DNA from: Kiritimatiellaceae bacterium
Lineage (GTDB): Bacteria > Verrucomicrobiota > Kiritimatiellia > Kiritimatiellales > Tichowtungiaceae
Direction: 5' to 3'
DNA length: 64,000 nucleotides
NCBI GenBank assembly: GCA_013141415.1
Contig: JABFQY010000002.1
Span: forward strand, 237,555 to 301,554
The translations under genes and the position numbers were made by a program. The notes beneath the pieces were generated by a model. It had not been told where the DNA came from. It saw only the letters and a program-made list of their open reading frames with translations, and ran no database searches. Shown here in pieces: positions 1 to 10,000 of the stretch (positions are counted from its first letter, which is position 1; every line of letters starts with the position of its first letter).

Positions 1-1
1 C

Positions 2-286
2 GAAAAACTCTTCGAGAGCCGCATGTATTTCGTCGATAACCTGATGGCGATGGGCGCGAACATCATCCAGTGTGACCCGCACCGCGTCGTCGTCAGCGGA
101 TTTTCAAAACTGCACGGCGCACGACTGAGCAGTCCGGACATCCGCGCCGGCATGGCCATGCTCATCGCCGCCTGCTGTGCCGAAGGGCGCAGCGTTATCG
201 ACAACGCTCAAGTCATCGACCGCGGCTACGAAGCCATCGACGAACGCCTCCGCGCCCTCGGCGCCGACATCGTGCGGGAAAAATAA
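2..286 (+). CDS. murA: UDP-N-acetylglucosamine 1-carboxyvinyltransferase, C-terminal part
   Basis: This is the last 94 residues of the cytosolic enzyme that transfers enolpyruvate from PEP to UDP-GlcNAc, the first committed step of peptidoglycan synthesis. The window opens inside the gene; the frame is open from base 2 and stops at TAA 284-286. C-terminal family signatures are visible: [31 protein letters not shown], then IDRGYE and LGADI. The catalytic loop cysteine lies upstream of the window, so activity cannot be judged. No downstream gene is close enough to suggest an operon. Confidence 0.85.
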   Translation, partial: EKLFESRMYFVDNLMAMGANIIQCDPHRVVVSGFSKLHGARLSSPDIRAGMAMLIAACCAEGRSVIDNAQVIDRGYEAIDERLRALGADIVREK

Positions 287-357
287 TCAGGAACGTATCG
301 AGTCACTCTGCGCGGGCGAGGTCTGCGATAGGGGAGGCAATCCGGAACCAAATCAAA

Positions 358-436
358 GTAGAGTAAGCGTCTCGCTCGCTTCTTTGTCTCCGGCAGATCC
401 GCCAAAGGCGGAAAACGAGCGAGACGCTCGTTCTAC
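358..436. repeat. Imperfect inverted repeat, possible hairpin element
   Basis: Outer arms begin GTAGA and end TCTAC. The inner arms AGCGTCTCGCTCG and CGAGCGAGACGCT are complementary. The centre holds a second small hairpin, GATCCGCC/GGCGG. The element sits in the 193-bp gap between murA and a toxin-antitoxin pair, where no other coding signal is seen. It could end murA transcription or be a dispersed palindromic element. Confidence 0.6.
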
Positions 437-479
437 ATTCGTTTTGACAGTGCCTGCACTTTTAAAATAAAGTGCCTGC

Positions 480-740
480 ATGAAAAAGAAGGCTACAATT
501 CAATATACGATCCGGCAGGTTCCGGAAGAGGTGGACGCCAAACTGCGCGAGCTGGCCGTGAAGGAGACGTGCAGCCTGAACTATCTGGTTCTCGACGCGC
601 TTTCCCATGCCGCCGGGGCGAAGGATTCGCCGCTGGTTTTCCATGATCTGGATTCGCTGGCCGGTTCGTGGGTCGAAGACAAGGCGTTCGATCAGGCCAT
701 GAGCGCGTTTGAGCAGGTCGATGAGGATCTGTGGAAATGA
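480..740 (+). CDS. Probable ribbon-helix-helix antitoxin of a VapBC-type pair
   Basis: An 86-residue protein whose N-terminus (ATIQYTIRQVPEEVDAKL, then a helix-turn-helix-like stretch through SLNYLVLDAL) matches the short strand plus two helices of ribbon-helix-helix DNA-binding antitoxins. The acidic, aromatic C-terminal half (LDSLAGSWVEDKAFDQAM) would be the toxin-binding tail. Its stop codon overlaps the ATG of the PIN-domain toxin gene in ATGA, the usual antitoxin-first arrangement. By family analogy the antitoxin-toxin complex would repress its own promoter. Assignment rests on context plus the N-terminal pattern; the subfamily is not certain. Confidence 0.7.
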   Translation: MKKKATIQYTIRQVPEEVDAKLRELAVKETCSLNYLVLDALSHAAGAKDSPLVFHDLDSLAGSWVEDKAFDQAMSAFEQVDEDLWK

Positions 741-1123
741 ACGTTTTGCTGGATACCAATTTTTACTCCGCCTTCTGCAAGGGCGACGAACAAGCCGTCC
801 GCGTGATTCAACAGGCCCGCAAAATTTTTCTTCCGTTTGCTGTGCTGGCCGAACTGCGCGCCGGATTTCTTTGCGGCACGAAAGCCCGGAAGAACGAAAA
901 GACGCTAACGCTTTTTCTGAATTCCGTCCGAGTCGAGGTGCTTTATCCGGACGAAAACACGACGCATCAGTTTGCCGCTGTGTTCGCTCAGCTTCGCCTG
1001 CTGGGGAAACCAATCCCTACCAACGATATCTGGATTGCCGCGCTGGCGGTTCAGCATGATCTGATTCTCTGTTCGCGGGATAAACATTTCGATCTGCTTC
1101 CGCAGCTCGCACGCGTTTCCTGA
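737..1123 (+). CDS. PIN-domain ribonuclease toxin, VapC/FitB type
   Basis: A 128-residue PIN-domain protein. The acidic metal-binding residues expected of VapC nucleases are visible: Asp in LLDTNFYSA at the N-terminus, Glu in AVLAELRAGF near residue 40, and Asp residues in NDIWIAALA and SRDKHFDLL near the C-terminus. Family members cleave tRNA or other RNA when not neutralised by their antitoxin. I start it at ATG 737, which overlaps the antitoxin stop; a GTG at 731 is an alternative. All catalytic acids are present, so the toxin looks intact. Confidence 0.8.
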   Translation: MNVLLDTNFYSAFCKGDEQAVRVIQQARKIFLPFAVLAELRAGFLCGTKARKNEKTLTLFLNSVRVEVLYPDENTTHQFAAVFAQLRLLGKPIPTNDIWIAALAVQHDLILCSRDKHFDLLPQLARVS

Positions 1124-1190
1124 TTTTTGCTGAGTCCGCGATCACGGATCGCGGCTACAATTCTTTTTCCCAATGGTTGGAAAATCACAG

Positions 1191-1244
1191 GTAGGGCGGT
1201 GTGTCCTCACGCCGCCGCGGACGGCTGGAGACAGCCGTCCTTAC
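1191..1244. repeat. GCGG-linked double-hairpin element
   Basis: The outer ends GTAGG and CCTTAC are complementary apart from a bulge. Two hairpins lie between them, GGCGG...CCGCC and ACGGCTG-GAGA-CAGCCGT, joined by GCGG. The same two-hairpin plan is seen at 38030-38079 inside thiH. It abuts the stop codon of the peptidase gene, where it may also act as a terminator. Confidence 0.6.
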
Positions 1245-1245
1245 C

Positions 1246-2358
1246 TTAATATTCAAACCGTTTAGGGCAGGAGGCGAGCATTTGATAGCCGTCCTTGGTG
1301 ACGAGGATGGTGTCTTCGATGCGGATGCCGCCGATGTGCGGATAATAAAGTCCCGGTTCAATGGTGATGATATTTCCGGCGCGAAGTTTTTTATGAACTG
1401 CGGATGACACCCGCGGCGCTTCATGGATTTCCAGTCCGACGCCATGGCCGGTTCCGTGGATAAAGCCTTGCGGCACGCCATTCACTGCGCCGGTTTGGAA
1501 TCCGCGGCAATCCAGTTCGCCAGCGGCGGCGGCGTGAACATCGTCGGTCCAGGCTCCGGCTTTAACCACTTTTAATGCGGCGGCGTGCGCGGCTTTTACG
1601 GCGTTGTACATTTTCTTCAGCTCCGCCGGTGCCGGGCCGCGGCAAACGGTGCGGGTGAGGTCGCCCCAGTAGCCGGTTGCGGTCGAGCGCGGAAAAATAT
1701 CAAGGACGATGGGCTGTCCGGCGCGAAGCGGGCCGGTGCCGCGTTCATGCGGGTCGGCAGAGTGCGGGCCGCAGGCAACAATCGTCTCGGTTGCGATGCA
1801 ATCGTGATCGAGCAGAGTGTGGCAGATAGTCGCGCGAACCAGTTCGGAGGTCAGAATGGTTTTGCCGCAACGCAGAAGTCCGTCTTTGCCGATTTCCGAA
1901 GAAGCGATCTGTTTAATCGCGGCATTCATGGCGGCGACCGCGGCGCGCTGAGCATTTCGCACGGCAGAAATTTCGTCGGCTGTTTTGATTTCGCGCTGAG
2001 GACAAATGGCTCCCTCGGAAATTTTTAGTTTAGAACCGGCGCGTTTGAGTTTTTCGGCGAGGCCGAGCGGAAAGTCGGCGCTGACGGTCAGCTTTTTTTT
2101 ATCCGTGCACTTTTTTATCCAGTCCGCCGACCCTTTTTTCCAGGAGGAGCCGATCATTTCCGGATGCAAAACGGTGATGCCGCGTTTGACGGTTCGGCGC
2201 AAACGGCTGTACTCCATTTCGGAAACGATGAGTGTTCCACGCGACCCTGTTTGGATAAGCATCGCGGTTTCAGGAGGTTCCGCGCCGCACAAATAACGAA
2301 TGTCTGCGGTGTTTTTTGTGCTGCTGATAAGTATGTGGATGGGCAGGTGTGTTTTCAT
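1246..2358 (-). CDS. M24 family Xaa-Pro aminopeptidase / dipeptidase
   Basis: A 370-residue cytosolic metallopeptidase of the pita-bread (M24B) fold that removes the N-terminal residue ahead of proline or cleaves X-Pro dipeptides. The two-metal site is intact in order: Asp in LDIFPRS, Asp in GYWGDLTRT, His in HGTGHGVGLEIHEAPR, Glu in ITIEPGLYY and Glu in GIRIEDT. The first 130 residues form the usual creatinase-like N-terminal domain. Length is close to the short bacterial PepP/PepQ-like enzymes, and substrate preference cannot be settled from sequence. It is transcribed away from dnaA. Confidence 0.85.
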   Translation of the reverse strand: MKTHLPIHILISSTKNTADIRYLCGAEPPETAMLIQTGSRGTLIVSEMEYSRLRRTVKRGITVLHPEMIGSSWKKGSADWIKKCTDKKKLTVSADFPLGLAEKLKRAGSKLKISEGAICPQREIKTADEISAVRNAQRAAVAAMNAAIKQIASSEIGKDGLLRCGKTILTSELVRATICHTLLDHDCIATETIVACGPHSADPHERGTGPLRAGQPIVLDIFPRSTATGYWGDLTRTVCRGPAPAELKKMYNAVKAAHAAALKVVKAGAWTDDVHAAAAGELDCRGFQTGAVNGVPQGFIHGTGHGVGLEIHEAPRVSSAVHKKLRAGNIITIEPGLYYPHIGGIRIEDTILVTKDGYQMLASCPKRFEY

Positions 2359-2648
2359 ATTCGTAAAGCTTCTGTTAGAAACGTATTTACAAAAAAAAGG
2401 TGCATTTTATGAGCTTTTCTTTTCCCGAACTTTGATCGTTATTTTGTGTCGCGTCTTTGTTTTCTAACTACATGTTGTGTGCGGCGAGTTTTTTCCCGCC
2501 GTGTCCGGCTTTGCCCTTGAGGCAATATGGTCTTGTCGACTAGCTTCTCCACGTCGCGAAAGCGCAGGGGAGATTCGCTTGTTGATAACCTGTCGATATC
2601 TCCCCTTGATTTGTTAATTGTTTTTTAACTGTGCCGATTTAGGAACCT
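2359..2648. other. dnaA upstream region, weak candidate for part of oriC
   Basis: This 290-bp divergent gap between the peptidase and dnaA must hold the dnaA promoter. A one-mismatch DnaA-box-like site (TGTTGATAA, near 2581) and an AT-rich run just before the dnaA start are seen. No cluster of perfect TTATCCACA boxes is visible, so origin function is only inferred from position. Confidence 0.3.
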
Positions 2649-4007
2649 ATGCGCAAAGATAAAGATAAGCTTTGGGAAGAGGCCTGCCGCCATTTGGAAG
2701 AGACTCTGCCGAAGGATATTTTCGAGAAGTGGATCGCTGTCATCCAGTGCCGCAGTATCAAAGGAGACAAGGCGACTCTTGTGGTCGGCAACGATTTTTA
2801 CCAGTCGTGGCTTGAGGAGCATTATCTGCCGCTCATTCGAAAGGCTCTGGCGGCGGTGTCCGGCAACACGATGGAGATAGATCTGACGGTGGACTATTCT
2901 CTGCTCGGCGAGCAGCCGGAGGAAAAACACGAGAAACGCCATTCCATTCTGCCGATAAAGAAACCGGCGGAAACCAATCTCAATAAAAACTATACGTTCG
3001 ATTCGTTTGTGGTCGGGCCGTCAAACCAGTTTGCCCACGCGGCGTCCATGGCTTCAGCCCAGTCGCCTTCGCGGGCTTATAATCCTCTTTTCGTTCACGG
3101 CGGAGTTGGATTGGGCAAAACCCACCTGATGCAGGCCATCGGTAATTTCATTCATTCCAAAAACTCGCGCGGGCGGGTGTGCTACACCACCTGTGAATCG
3201 TTCACCAATGAGTATATCGAGGCTCTACAGACCAATTCGCTGGCCAAGTTCCGCAAAAAATACCGGACGGTGGATGCGCTGTTGATCGATGATATTCATT
3301 TCCTTGCCGGCAAAGAACGGATGCAGGAAGAATTTTTTCATACCTTTAACGCTATTTTTGAAAACCATAAACAGATCGTGATGACATCGGATCGTCCTGC
3401 CGGCGAGCTGGCCGGTCTGGCGCCTCGGCTGGTATCGCGCTTTGAGTGGGGTCTGGTGGTCGAGCTGGAAAGTCCGGACGTTGAAACCCGCGTTGCGATT
3501 CTGCGTAAAAAATGCGAGCAGCTTGATCTCGTCATCGAGCAAAGCCTGCTTTTCTACATTGCCGAGAGAATTTCATCGAATATCCGCCGTCTGGAGGGAG
3601 CGCTGATCCGTGTTGCGTCCTATGTTTCGCTGACGGGGCAGATTATGGATCGTTCGAAGTTAGAATATCTTCTTCGCGACACGCTCGATCAGGAACAAAA
3701 GAACGCGATCAACATTGAAACCATTCAGAAAACCGTGGCCGAGCACTTCGACATCCGTTTAGGGGATCTCGTCGGACCGAAACGTCCACAGAATATCGCC
3801 TGGCCGCGGCAGGTTGCCATGTATTTGGCCCGTACGATGACCAATCAGTCGTTCCCGGTCATCGGAGACGCTTTTAGTCGTAATCATGCCACGATCGTTC
3901 ACGCCTGCCAGCTTGTCGAACGGCGACAAACTGAGGACTTGAAACTTCGCCAAACGATTTCTTTGCTTCGTCAGAGGGTCAGTCACGGGTCTCAGAAAAT
4001 CGGATAA
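2649..4007 (+). CDS. dnaA: Chromosomal replication initiator DnaA
   Basis: A 452-residue AAA+ initiator that binds DnaA boxes, opens the origin and loads the helicase. Domain I spans about residues 1-75. After a linker, domain III begins with the FVVGPSNQFAHAA stretch, followed by Walker A GGVGLGKTH near residue 150, Walker B LLIDDIHFLAGK, and sensor/box VII elements (PRLVSRFEWG). Domain IV ends with the DNA-binding NHATIVHAC signature. Length and domain order are normal. dnaN follows 240 bp downstream on the same strand, the classical dnaA-dnaN order near an origin. Confidence 0.97.
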   Translation: MRKDKDKLWEEACRHLEETLPKDIFEKWIAVIQCRSIKGDKATLVVGNDFYQSWLEEHYLPLIRKALAAVSGNTMEIDLTVDYSLLGEQPEEKHEKRHSILPIKKPAETNLNKNYTFDSFVVGPSNQFAHAASMASAQSPSRAYNPLFVHGGVGLGKTHLMQAIGNFIHSKNSRGRVCYTTCESFTNEYIEALQTNSLAKFRKKYRTVDALLIDDIHFLAGKERMQEEFFHTFNAIFENHKQIVMTSDRPAGELAGLAPRLVSRFEWGLVVELESPDVETRVAILRKKCEQLDLVIEQSLLFYIAERISSNIRRLEGALIRVASYVSLTGQIMDRSKLEYLLRDTLDQEQKNAINIETIQKTVAEHFDIRLGDLVGPKRPQNIAWPRQVAMYLARTMTNQSFPVIGDAFSRNHATIVHACQLVERRQTEDLKLRQTISLLRQRVSHGSQKIG

Positions 4008-4247
4008 CCGCTTTTGATAAACTTCAGGGAATCCTGTTTATAAGTTGATGATAAAAACAATAACTTGAGGTTGCTGAAACCAGGGTGGATTTTAGCTCGA
4101 TTTTTCAACAGAGATATTCACAGTGCTAAGTAGGGCAATTGGACTGGGTTAAAATAAAAAATAGCCTGACTGACAAGGCTATTTACAGTATGAATAATAA
4201 GACGGTTTATATAGATTTATAATACTATTGATTCTGGAGGGGTGTTA
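4008..4247. other. dnaA-dnaN intergenic region, candidate origin segment
   Basis: This 240-bp gap is clearly more AT-rich than its neighbours. It carries near-matches to DnaA boxes (TTTTCAACA and ATATTCACA around 4105-4122) and long A/T tracts before dnaN. Origins often lie here in bacteria with this gene order. No perfect box cluster is seen, so the call is tentative. Confidence 0.35.
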
Positions 4248-5342
4248 ATGAAACTTGTAATTGAAAAAGATGTCCTGCTCGAAGCGCTTCAAAAAGTTCA
4301 ATCCATCGTTGGACAGCGAAGTACTCTTCCGATCCTATCCAACGTCCTTCTGAAAGCCGAAGGAGAGACCGTTTCATTAACCACTACTGATATGGAAGTT
4401 TGTGTAAAAACTAACGCGATCGCAGAGGTTAGTGAATCAGGTGGAACAACACTGCCTGCCAGACGATTTTTCAATATCTGCCGTGAACTGCCGAGCGGAC
4501 AGGTTGAAATCGAGGTAGATACAAAAGATGTGGCCACTATTAGATCAGGTCCATCCTACTTCAAACTTGTTGGCCTGCCAGAAGAAGATTTCCCCCCGTT
4601 GCCGGAATTTGAAGAAAGCACCGTTTATACGATAGATCAGGTTGTCTTTAGGGATATGCTTCAAAAGGTCGTGTATGCCTCTTCAACGGATGAGACCCGC
4701 TATATACTCAACGGAGCGTTGTTGAGCTTTAAGGACGAAAAATTAACGGTTGTAGCAACAGATGGGCGGCGCTTGGCTCTGGTTGAACAGGAAGTAGAGT
4801 TTTCTGAAGATGCAGAAATAAATTTAGTTGTTCCCACTAAAACTCTAAATGAGCTGATTAAAACTCTTGGAGACGAAGGGGTGTTGAGAATCCGCGTGGC
4901 AAATACTCAAGTGGTATTTGATTTTGACAGGATTTTAATCATATCCAAACTGATCGAAGGAACCTATCCGAACTTCCAGCAGGTCATCCCCTCACAGTGC
5001 GAGGAACGCGTTGCCATAGATAGAGAAACGATCCTGAACGCTGTGCGGCGTGTTTCGCTGCTCACGGACGACCAGACGGCTTCAATCCATCTGACATTTG
5101 GAAAAAATAAACTCGAGCTGGTTACCAACAGCCCGGAAATCGGTGAGGCGAGAGAAACAATTCCCGTGAAATACGAAGGGAAAGAAATTTCCATCGCGTT
5201 TAATCCGGGCTTCTTAATGGCGCCTCTGCGCCATCTGGACTCTGACGAAATATTTTTTGAACTGTCGGATGAACTGAGTCCCGGCGTGATTAAAACCAGC
5301 GTACCGTTCCTCTATGTGCTGATGCCGATTCGCGTGTCATAA
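4248..5342 (+). CDS. dnaN: DNA polymerase III beta sliding clamp
   Basis: A 364-residue clamp that tethers the replicative polymerase to DNA. The three repeated clamp domains are covered over the normal length, with family stretches LPILSNVLLKA near the start, ATDGRRLALVE in the middle, and the terminal VLMPIRV that closes domain III. ATG 4248 is preferred over GTG 4242 because a strong CTGGAGG ribosome site lies seven bases upstream of it. No recF follows; a tRNA on the other strand comes next. Confidence 0.97.
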   Translation: MKLVIEKDVLLEALQKVQSIVGQRSTLPILSNVLLKAEGETVSLTTTDMEVCVKTNAIAEVSESGGTTLPARRFFNICRELPSGQVEIEVDTKDVATIRSGPSYFKLVGLPEEDFPPLPEFEESTVYTIDQVVFRDMLQKVVYASSTDETRYILNGALLSFKDEKLTVVATDGRRLALVEQEVEFSEDAEINLVVPTKTLNELIKTLGDEGVLRIRVANTQVVFDFDRILIISKLIEGTYPNFQQVIPSQCEERVAIDRETILNAVRRVSLLTDDQTASIHLTFGKNKLELVTNSPEIGEARETIPVKYEGKEISIAFNPGFLMAPLRHLDSDEIFFELSDELSPGVIKTSVPFLYVLMPIRVS

Positions 5343-5350
5343 GGAAGGGT

Positions 5351-5424
5351 TGGTTGCCCGACTAGGATTTGAACCTAGACAAGCAGATTCAGAGTCTGCT
5401 GTGCTACCATTACACAATCGGGCA
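5351..5424 (-). tRNA. tRNA-Gln(CTG)
   Basis: The complement folds as a full cloverleaf. Acceptor TGCCCGA pairs with TCGGGCA; the anticodon stem GCAGA/TCTGC holds the loop CTCTGAA with anticodon CTG, reading CAG; the T loop is TTCAAAT. Discriminator A and an encoded CCA end at 5351. It lies eight bases after the dnaN stop, convergent to dnaN. Confidence 0.95.
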
Positions 5425-5471
5425 GAAGAACGGAAAATAAGCCAGAGATTGACGCTGAGTGCAAGTAGGGA

Positions 5472-5723
5472 ATGGATAAAAGAATGAGCGAAGCCGTACA
5501 AAGCCGGGTGGCAGGATTGCTGGGCGTCGGATTTGACACGAAAGACGGGCACGTCCGAATCACCCAGGCGGATCAATACCGAGTCCTCATGGGTTCCGGA
5601 GAAACTCACGAAGCCCTGCAAACGATCTGTCGCCGGATTGAGGAGTCGGTTCAGGCGGCTGGCCGGACATTAAGCGACTATTCCCCGGAAGAATTTATGG
5701 AGCTGGTGCAGGAGCTGTACTGA
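5472..5723 (+). CDS. Small protein of unknown function
   Basis: An 83-residue acidic soluble protein I do not recognise. There is no signal peptide or membrane segment. The C-terminal half is predicted mostly helical (EALQTICRRIEESVQAAGRTL, then SPEEFMELVQELY). It lies between tRNA-Gln and a glycosyltransferase gene that starts 13 bases after its stop, so the two may be co-transcribed. Codon use is like the neighbours, which supports a real gene. The start is ATG 5472; an in-frame ATG at 5484 is an alternative. Confidence 0.6.
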   Translation: MDKRMSEAVQSRVAGLLGVGFDTKDGHVRITQADQYRVLMGSGETHEALQTICRRIEESVQAAGRTLSDYSPEEFMELVQELY

Positions 5724-5736
5724 GACGGATCCCGTC

Positions 5737-6942
5737 ATGAAAATACTGTTTCTAACCAACAAGCTTCCGCACGCAGAAGTTGCCGGCGGACACCGCATCA
5801 TCTATCAGCGCATTCGCTATCTGGCAGAACAGGGACATCAGATCGGGCTTCTGACGTTTATACAGAACGAAACGACAGAACAGATACACTCTCTGGAACC
5901 GCTGTTGAAAGAGCTGCACACTCTGCAACATCCACACCGAAACATACTAATCCGTGCTTTTCATGACTATCTTTCTCTAAGCCGGCCGGCGGTGTTCTGG
6001 AAAAGCTATTCCAAAAAAATGATGGAAGCCGTTGGCGAAGTAAGCGAACACGGGAAGTACGATATAATCATCGCCGAGTTTTCCGAAATGGGGCAGTACC
6101 TCCACAAAAATCCCTACCTTTCAGCAGTCCATAAGGTGATTTCCTGCCACCGGTGTGTAGCCGCCTCCTACGAAAAATATTCATCGCTGGGCGAAATAAA
6201 TTTAAAACTCTACCTGAAAAGTCTGCCCCAGCTCCGCGGGCTCCAGAAATACGAATTCAACATGTACCGTTGCGCAGATCGCATTCTTGTTCTTACGCCG
6301 CAAGACCGCTTCACCATGCAATATTATGCGCAGGATCTCGGCGTCTCGATCGCTTCCGCCGGAGTGGACATGCAATACCTTCGGGCTCTTCCGCCGGTTC
6401 CTAAAGAACCGATCGTTCTGCTCACCGGCTTCATGAGCGATCCGGCCAACGAAGACAGCGTGCTATGGTTTTACCACCACGTCTGGCCGAAACTCAGCGC
6501 GCGCCACCCCGACGTCAAATTTTACATCGTCGGAGCCGGAGCCGGACCGCGCATCCGGAAACTGGCGGAAAAAGACAAGCAAATCGTCGTCACCGGGCAG
6601 GTTGATGATCTTCGTCCTTATCGTAACCGCGCCAGCGTTTTTGTTTCACCGGTCCGGCTGGGATCCGGCATGCGCACCAAAGTGCTCGAAGCGATGGCGG
6701 GCGGCCTTCCGGTGGTATCCACCTCTCTCGGAATGGCGGGCATTGATGCGCAGACCGGCGTTAACTGTCTGGTTGCCGATACAGCGGAGCTTTTTACCCA
6801 GAGCGTCGAATGGCTGCTCACGGACCGTGCGCTTGCCGAACGGATGGCTGTCAGCGCCGGCGAGCTTGTCGAAAAGAAACATTCGCTCGAAGACGGCCTG
6901 CAGCGCTTTGAAAAAATCCTTACCTCCATCGTGGAAAGATGA
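5737..6942 (+). CDS. Glycosyltransferase family 4 (GT-B fold)
   Basis: A 401-residue GT-B glycosyltransferase. The N-terminal acceptor domain begins MKILFLTNKLPHAEVAGG, with the glycine-rich loop of GT4 enzymes. The C-terminal donor domain contains FYIVGAGAGP, VTGQVDDLRPY, and the nucleotide-sugar binding stretch GSGMRTKVLEAMAGGLPVV near residues 305-325. The layout resembles PEP-CTERM/exosortase-locus and capsule glycosyltransferases, but donor and acceptor sugars cannot be told. It stands alone, far from the exopolysaccharide cluster at 51-64 kb, so its product may be a different glycan. Confidence 0.8.
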   Translation: MKILFLTNKLPHAEVAGGHRIIYQRIRYLAEQGHQIGLLTFIQNETTEQIHSLEPLLKELHTLQHPHRNILIRAFHDYLSLSRPAVFWKSYSKKMMEAVGEVSEHGKYDIIIAEFSEMGQYLHKNPYLSAVHKVISCHRCVAASYEKYSSLGEINLKLYLKSLPQLRGLQKYEFNMYRCADRILVLTPQDRFTMQYYAQDLGVSIASAGVDMQYLRALPPVPKEPIVLLTGFMSDPANEDSVLWFYHHVWPKLSARHPDVKFYIVGAGAGPRIRKLAEKDKQIVVTGQVDDLRPYRNRASVFVSPVRLGSGMRTKVLEAMAGGLPVVSTSLGMAGIDAQTGVNCLVADTAELFTQSVEWLLTDRALAERMAVSAGELVEKKHSLEDGLQRFEKILTSIVER

Positions 6943-7038
6943 CCGGATAAAATTCCGGTCAACGGAAATTTCGGCTCGCTATTTTCCGAAGTTTGGAAAG
7001 AATGGACTGCATTTTTCCAATGGTCGGAAGATCGAGTA

Positions 7039-10000
7039 ATGGCATTACCTTTCACACAGAAAATCTTGCAGGACTGGGCTGGCTGGAAGTCGTTTCGCGA
7101 CGGCAAGCTACTGTTCGAGCGCGGCGTTGTCGAAAAGGTTGAATATGATCACCCGTTTGTTTCCGGCGAACTGGCCGTCGGGATTCGCGGCATGCGCAGC
7201 AAATTTGAAATCCTGCCCGACGGCCTCGTCGACAACCATTGCCCGTGCCGCGACAATCAGGAGCGCGGCCTCATCTGCGCCCATCTTGTTGCGCTCGGTC
7301 TCGAAGCGGTTAAGCAATACAGCGATCCGCAGCGGCAGGAAAAAGCGCGCAAGGAAAAACAGCGTGCCGAGCGGCTTCAGCAGGTTGATGAAGCCAAATA
7401 TCTTTCGCGCGTGCCGGCCAATCATCCGAAAGCGGTTTCGGCAATTCTGCGGATAGCGCTCGAAGCCAACTGGCGCGAACAGGCGCGCGGCGGACGCTTT
7501 CCTCTGCGCTGCATAGCCGATTTCCAAGGGAAGCATCTTCTGCTCAACGAAATTCCGTCCGGTACGCCGCTTTCCTTCACGCCGCGCGACGAAAACCTGC
7601 TGTTCGTTATAGAAGATATCTGCGACGGCCCGGCCCGCGGGCGGCTGGTTGCCGGAGAAGCCGACTTCATCAACCTGCTTCAGCTCTGCGTTAATAAGCC
7701 GATCTATGACGAAGGGGCGAATGCGCCGCTCACCGTTCTGCCCGAAACCGCCGGCACACGGCTGCGCATGGATCTCGACGAGGCTGGCGGCGAACTCAAC
7801 CTCTCCATGCACGCCGAACTGCTGGGAAGCAGCGAAAAACCGCTTTTCATCATCGGTGCCCGTGAAGGCTGGGTTTTTGTGAACAGCACATTCCGGAAAC
7901 TGGACGAACTGCTGCCCGGCCCGCTGCGCAGCATCTATCACAACCCGACGCGCATCGCCCGGCCCGCCGTGCCGCACTTCTTGAACCACGAACTTCCAAC
8001 GCTTGGAAATCTCATTCAGGTGGACACCGAAGTTTCGCCCGATCTGTTCACACTGACACCTGCGGAGCCGCGCTTCCGGCTGGTCGTCAGCGGCAGCCCC
8101 GCATCACTTGCCGCCAAACTCTATGCCGAGTACGACGGCACGGTTCTAATCGCCGGCCGCGAAGAAGTTGCTGGCGGCTTTGCCATTCCGTCGCCCGGCG
8201 ATATTCTCGAATACGGCGTACGCAATCCCGAGGCGGAAAAACAGGCGCTCGAAAAACTGGCCTTCTCCGGGTTTCGCGGACACCGCGGCGATCTGCTCAC
8301 CTCCATCGTCGGCCAGCGCGAAGTACTCAACTTTCTCGGCGGGGCCATTCCGCGCCTGCGCCGCTACGGCTGGCGCGTCGAACTCGAAGGGCGCGTCGCG
8401 CCGTTCATGGACGAAGCGGAATTCACCACACCGGTCATCCGCATCAACGAAGCGTCCGCCGGCGGATTTTTTGACGTCGGCTACGCTTACGAAAACAGCG
8501 GCGGACAAAGCCTGAGCGAAAGTGAAATCCAGCGCGCACTGAATATGGGCGAGGCATTTGTCGAAAAGAACGGCCGCACCGTTCTGCTCGATATCGACGC
8601 CATCGAAACGGCGCGGGAAGTTTTCAGCGACTGCGCCTTCGGCGCGGGCGGCGCGGCGGGCACGTTCCGCATGAACGACATTTATGCCGCCTACGTTCAG
8701 TCCTCGCTCCAGTCGCTCGACGGTGTGGACATCGAAGCATCGCCGGACTGGCTGAAAAAAGCGCAGACGCAGAATCGCGACGCGAAAATCGAACCCGAAC
8801 CGCTCGGCGGAAAACTCGAAGGCATTTTGCGCTCCTATCAGAAAGAAGGCGTTTACTGGCTCCGCTATCTGGAGCGCAGCGGCTTCTGCGGAATTCTTGC
8901 CGACGAAATGGGCTTAGGCAAAACGCTTCAAGCACTGGTTTGGCTTCAGCTGGAGCGGTACAGCGAAAAGGCGCGCGGCAAACCGGCGCTGATTGTCTGT
9001 CCGACCAGCCTGGTTGAAAACTGGGCCGAGGAAGCTGAAAAATTTACGCCGAACCTGCGCGTATTGAAAATGCACGGATCGGATCGCCACGAGCATTGGG
9101 AGAAGGTTGGTGAAAAAGATTTAGTCATCACATCCTACGCGCTGCTGCGCCGCGACCTCGACGAATATCTGAAGTACGAATTTTCTGTCGCGGTGCTCGA
9201 TGAGGCGCAACACATCAAAAACCGCACCACGCAAAATGCGGTAGCCGCAAAAAAAATCCGGGCTCTGCAGAAACTAGTGCTCACCGGGACGCCGATTGAA
9301 AACAGCGTCGCCGATCTCTGGTCGATCATGGACTTCCTGATGCCCGGCTACCTCAGCAACCACAAAGCGTTCCGCGAACACTACGAACTGCCGATCAGCC
9401 GCGGCGGTCCCGACGCCGAACTGGCCCAGTTAAAACTGCGCCGCAAGCTGCATCCGTTTCTGCTGCGCCGCCTCAAGCGCGAAGTGGCCAAAGACCTGCC
9501 GGAAAAAATTCAGCGCGTCGCCCACGCCACGCTCAGCAAAGACCAGTACCTGGTCTACAAAGAACTGCTCGAAAGTTCGAAACGCAAAATCAGCGATATG
9601 GTCGCCGCGCAGGGCTTCAACCGGTCGCGCATGCAGATTTTCAAAACGTTGCTGCGCCTCCGTCAAACCTGCTGTCATCTCGACCTGCTCAAACTGCCGG
9701 ATCTTAAAAGCGAATTTCCGTCCGCCAAAATGGAACTCTTCTTCGAACTGGTGGACGAAGCGCTCGACGCGCGCCACCGTATCCTGGTGTTCAGTCAATT
9801 CACGTCGATGCTGGCCATCCTGCGACGCGAGCTGGAAGCGCGCGAACTCAAATACTGTTATCTCGACGGCGCCACGAAAAATCGTCAGGCGATGGTGAAA
9901 GAATTCAACACGAACCGTTCGATCCCGGTTTTCCTCATCAGCCTTAAAGCAGGCGGAAGCGGACTCAACCTCACCGGTGCCGACATGGTGATTCACTACG

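Noticed and set aside
638..654. Further copy of the TTTCC palindrome in the antitoxin gene
   Set aside because: The right half has two mismatches and the spacer does not begin with A, so it was not counted.
2359..4247. Firm call of the replication origin
   Set aside because: Only single near-matches to DnaA boxes were found; position alone is not proof.
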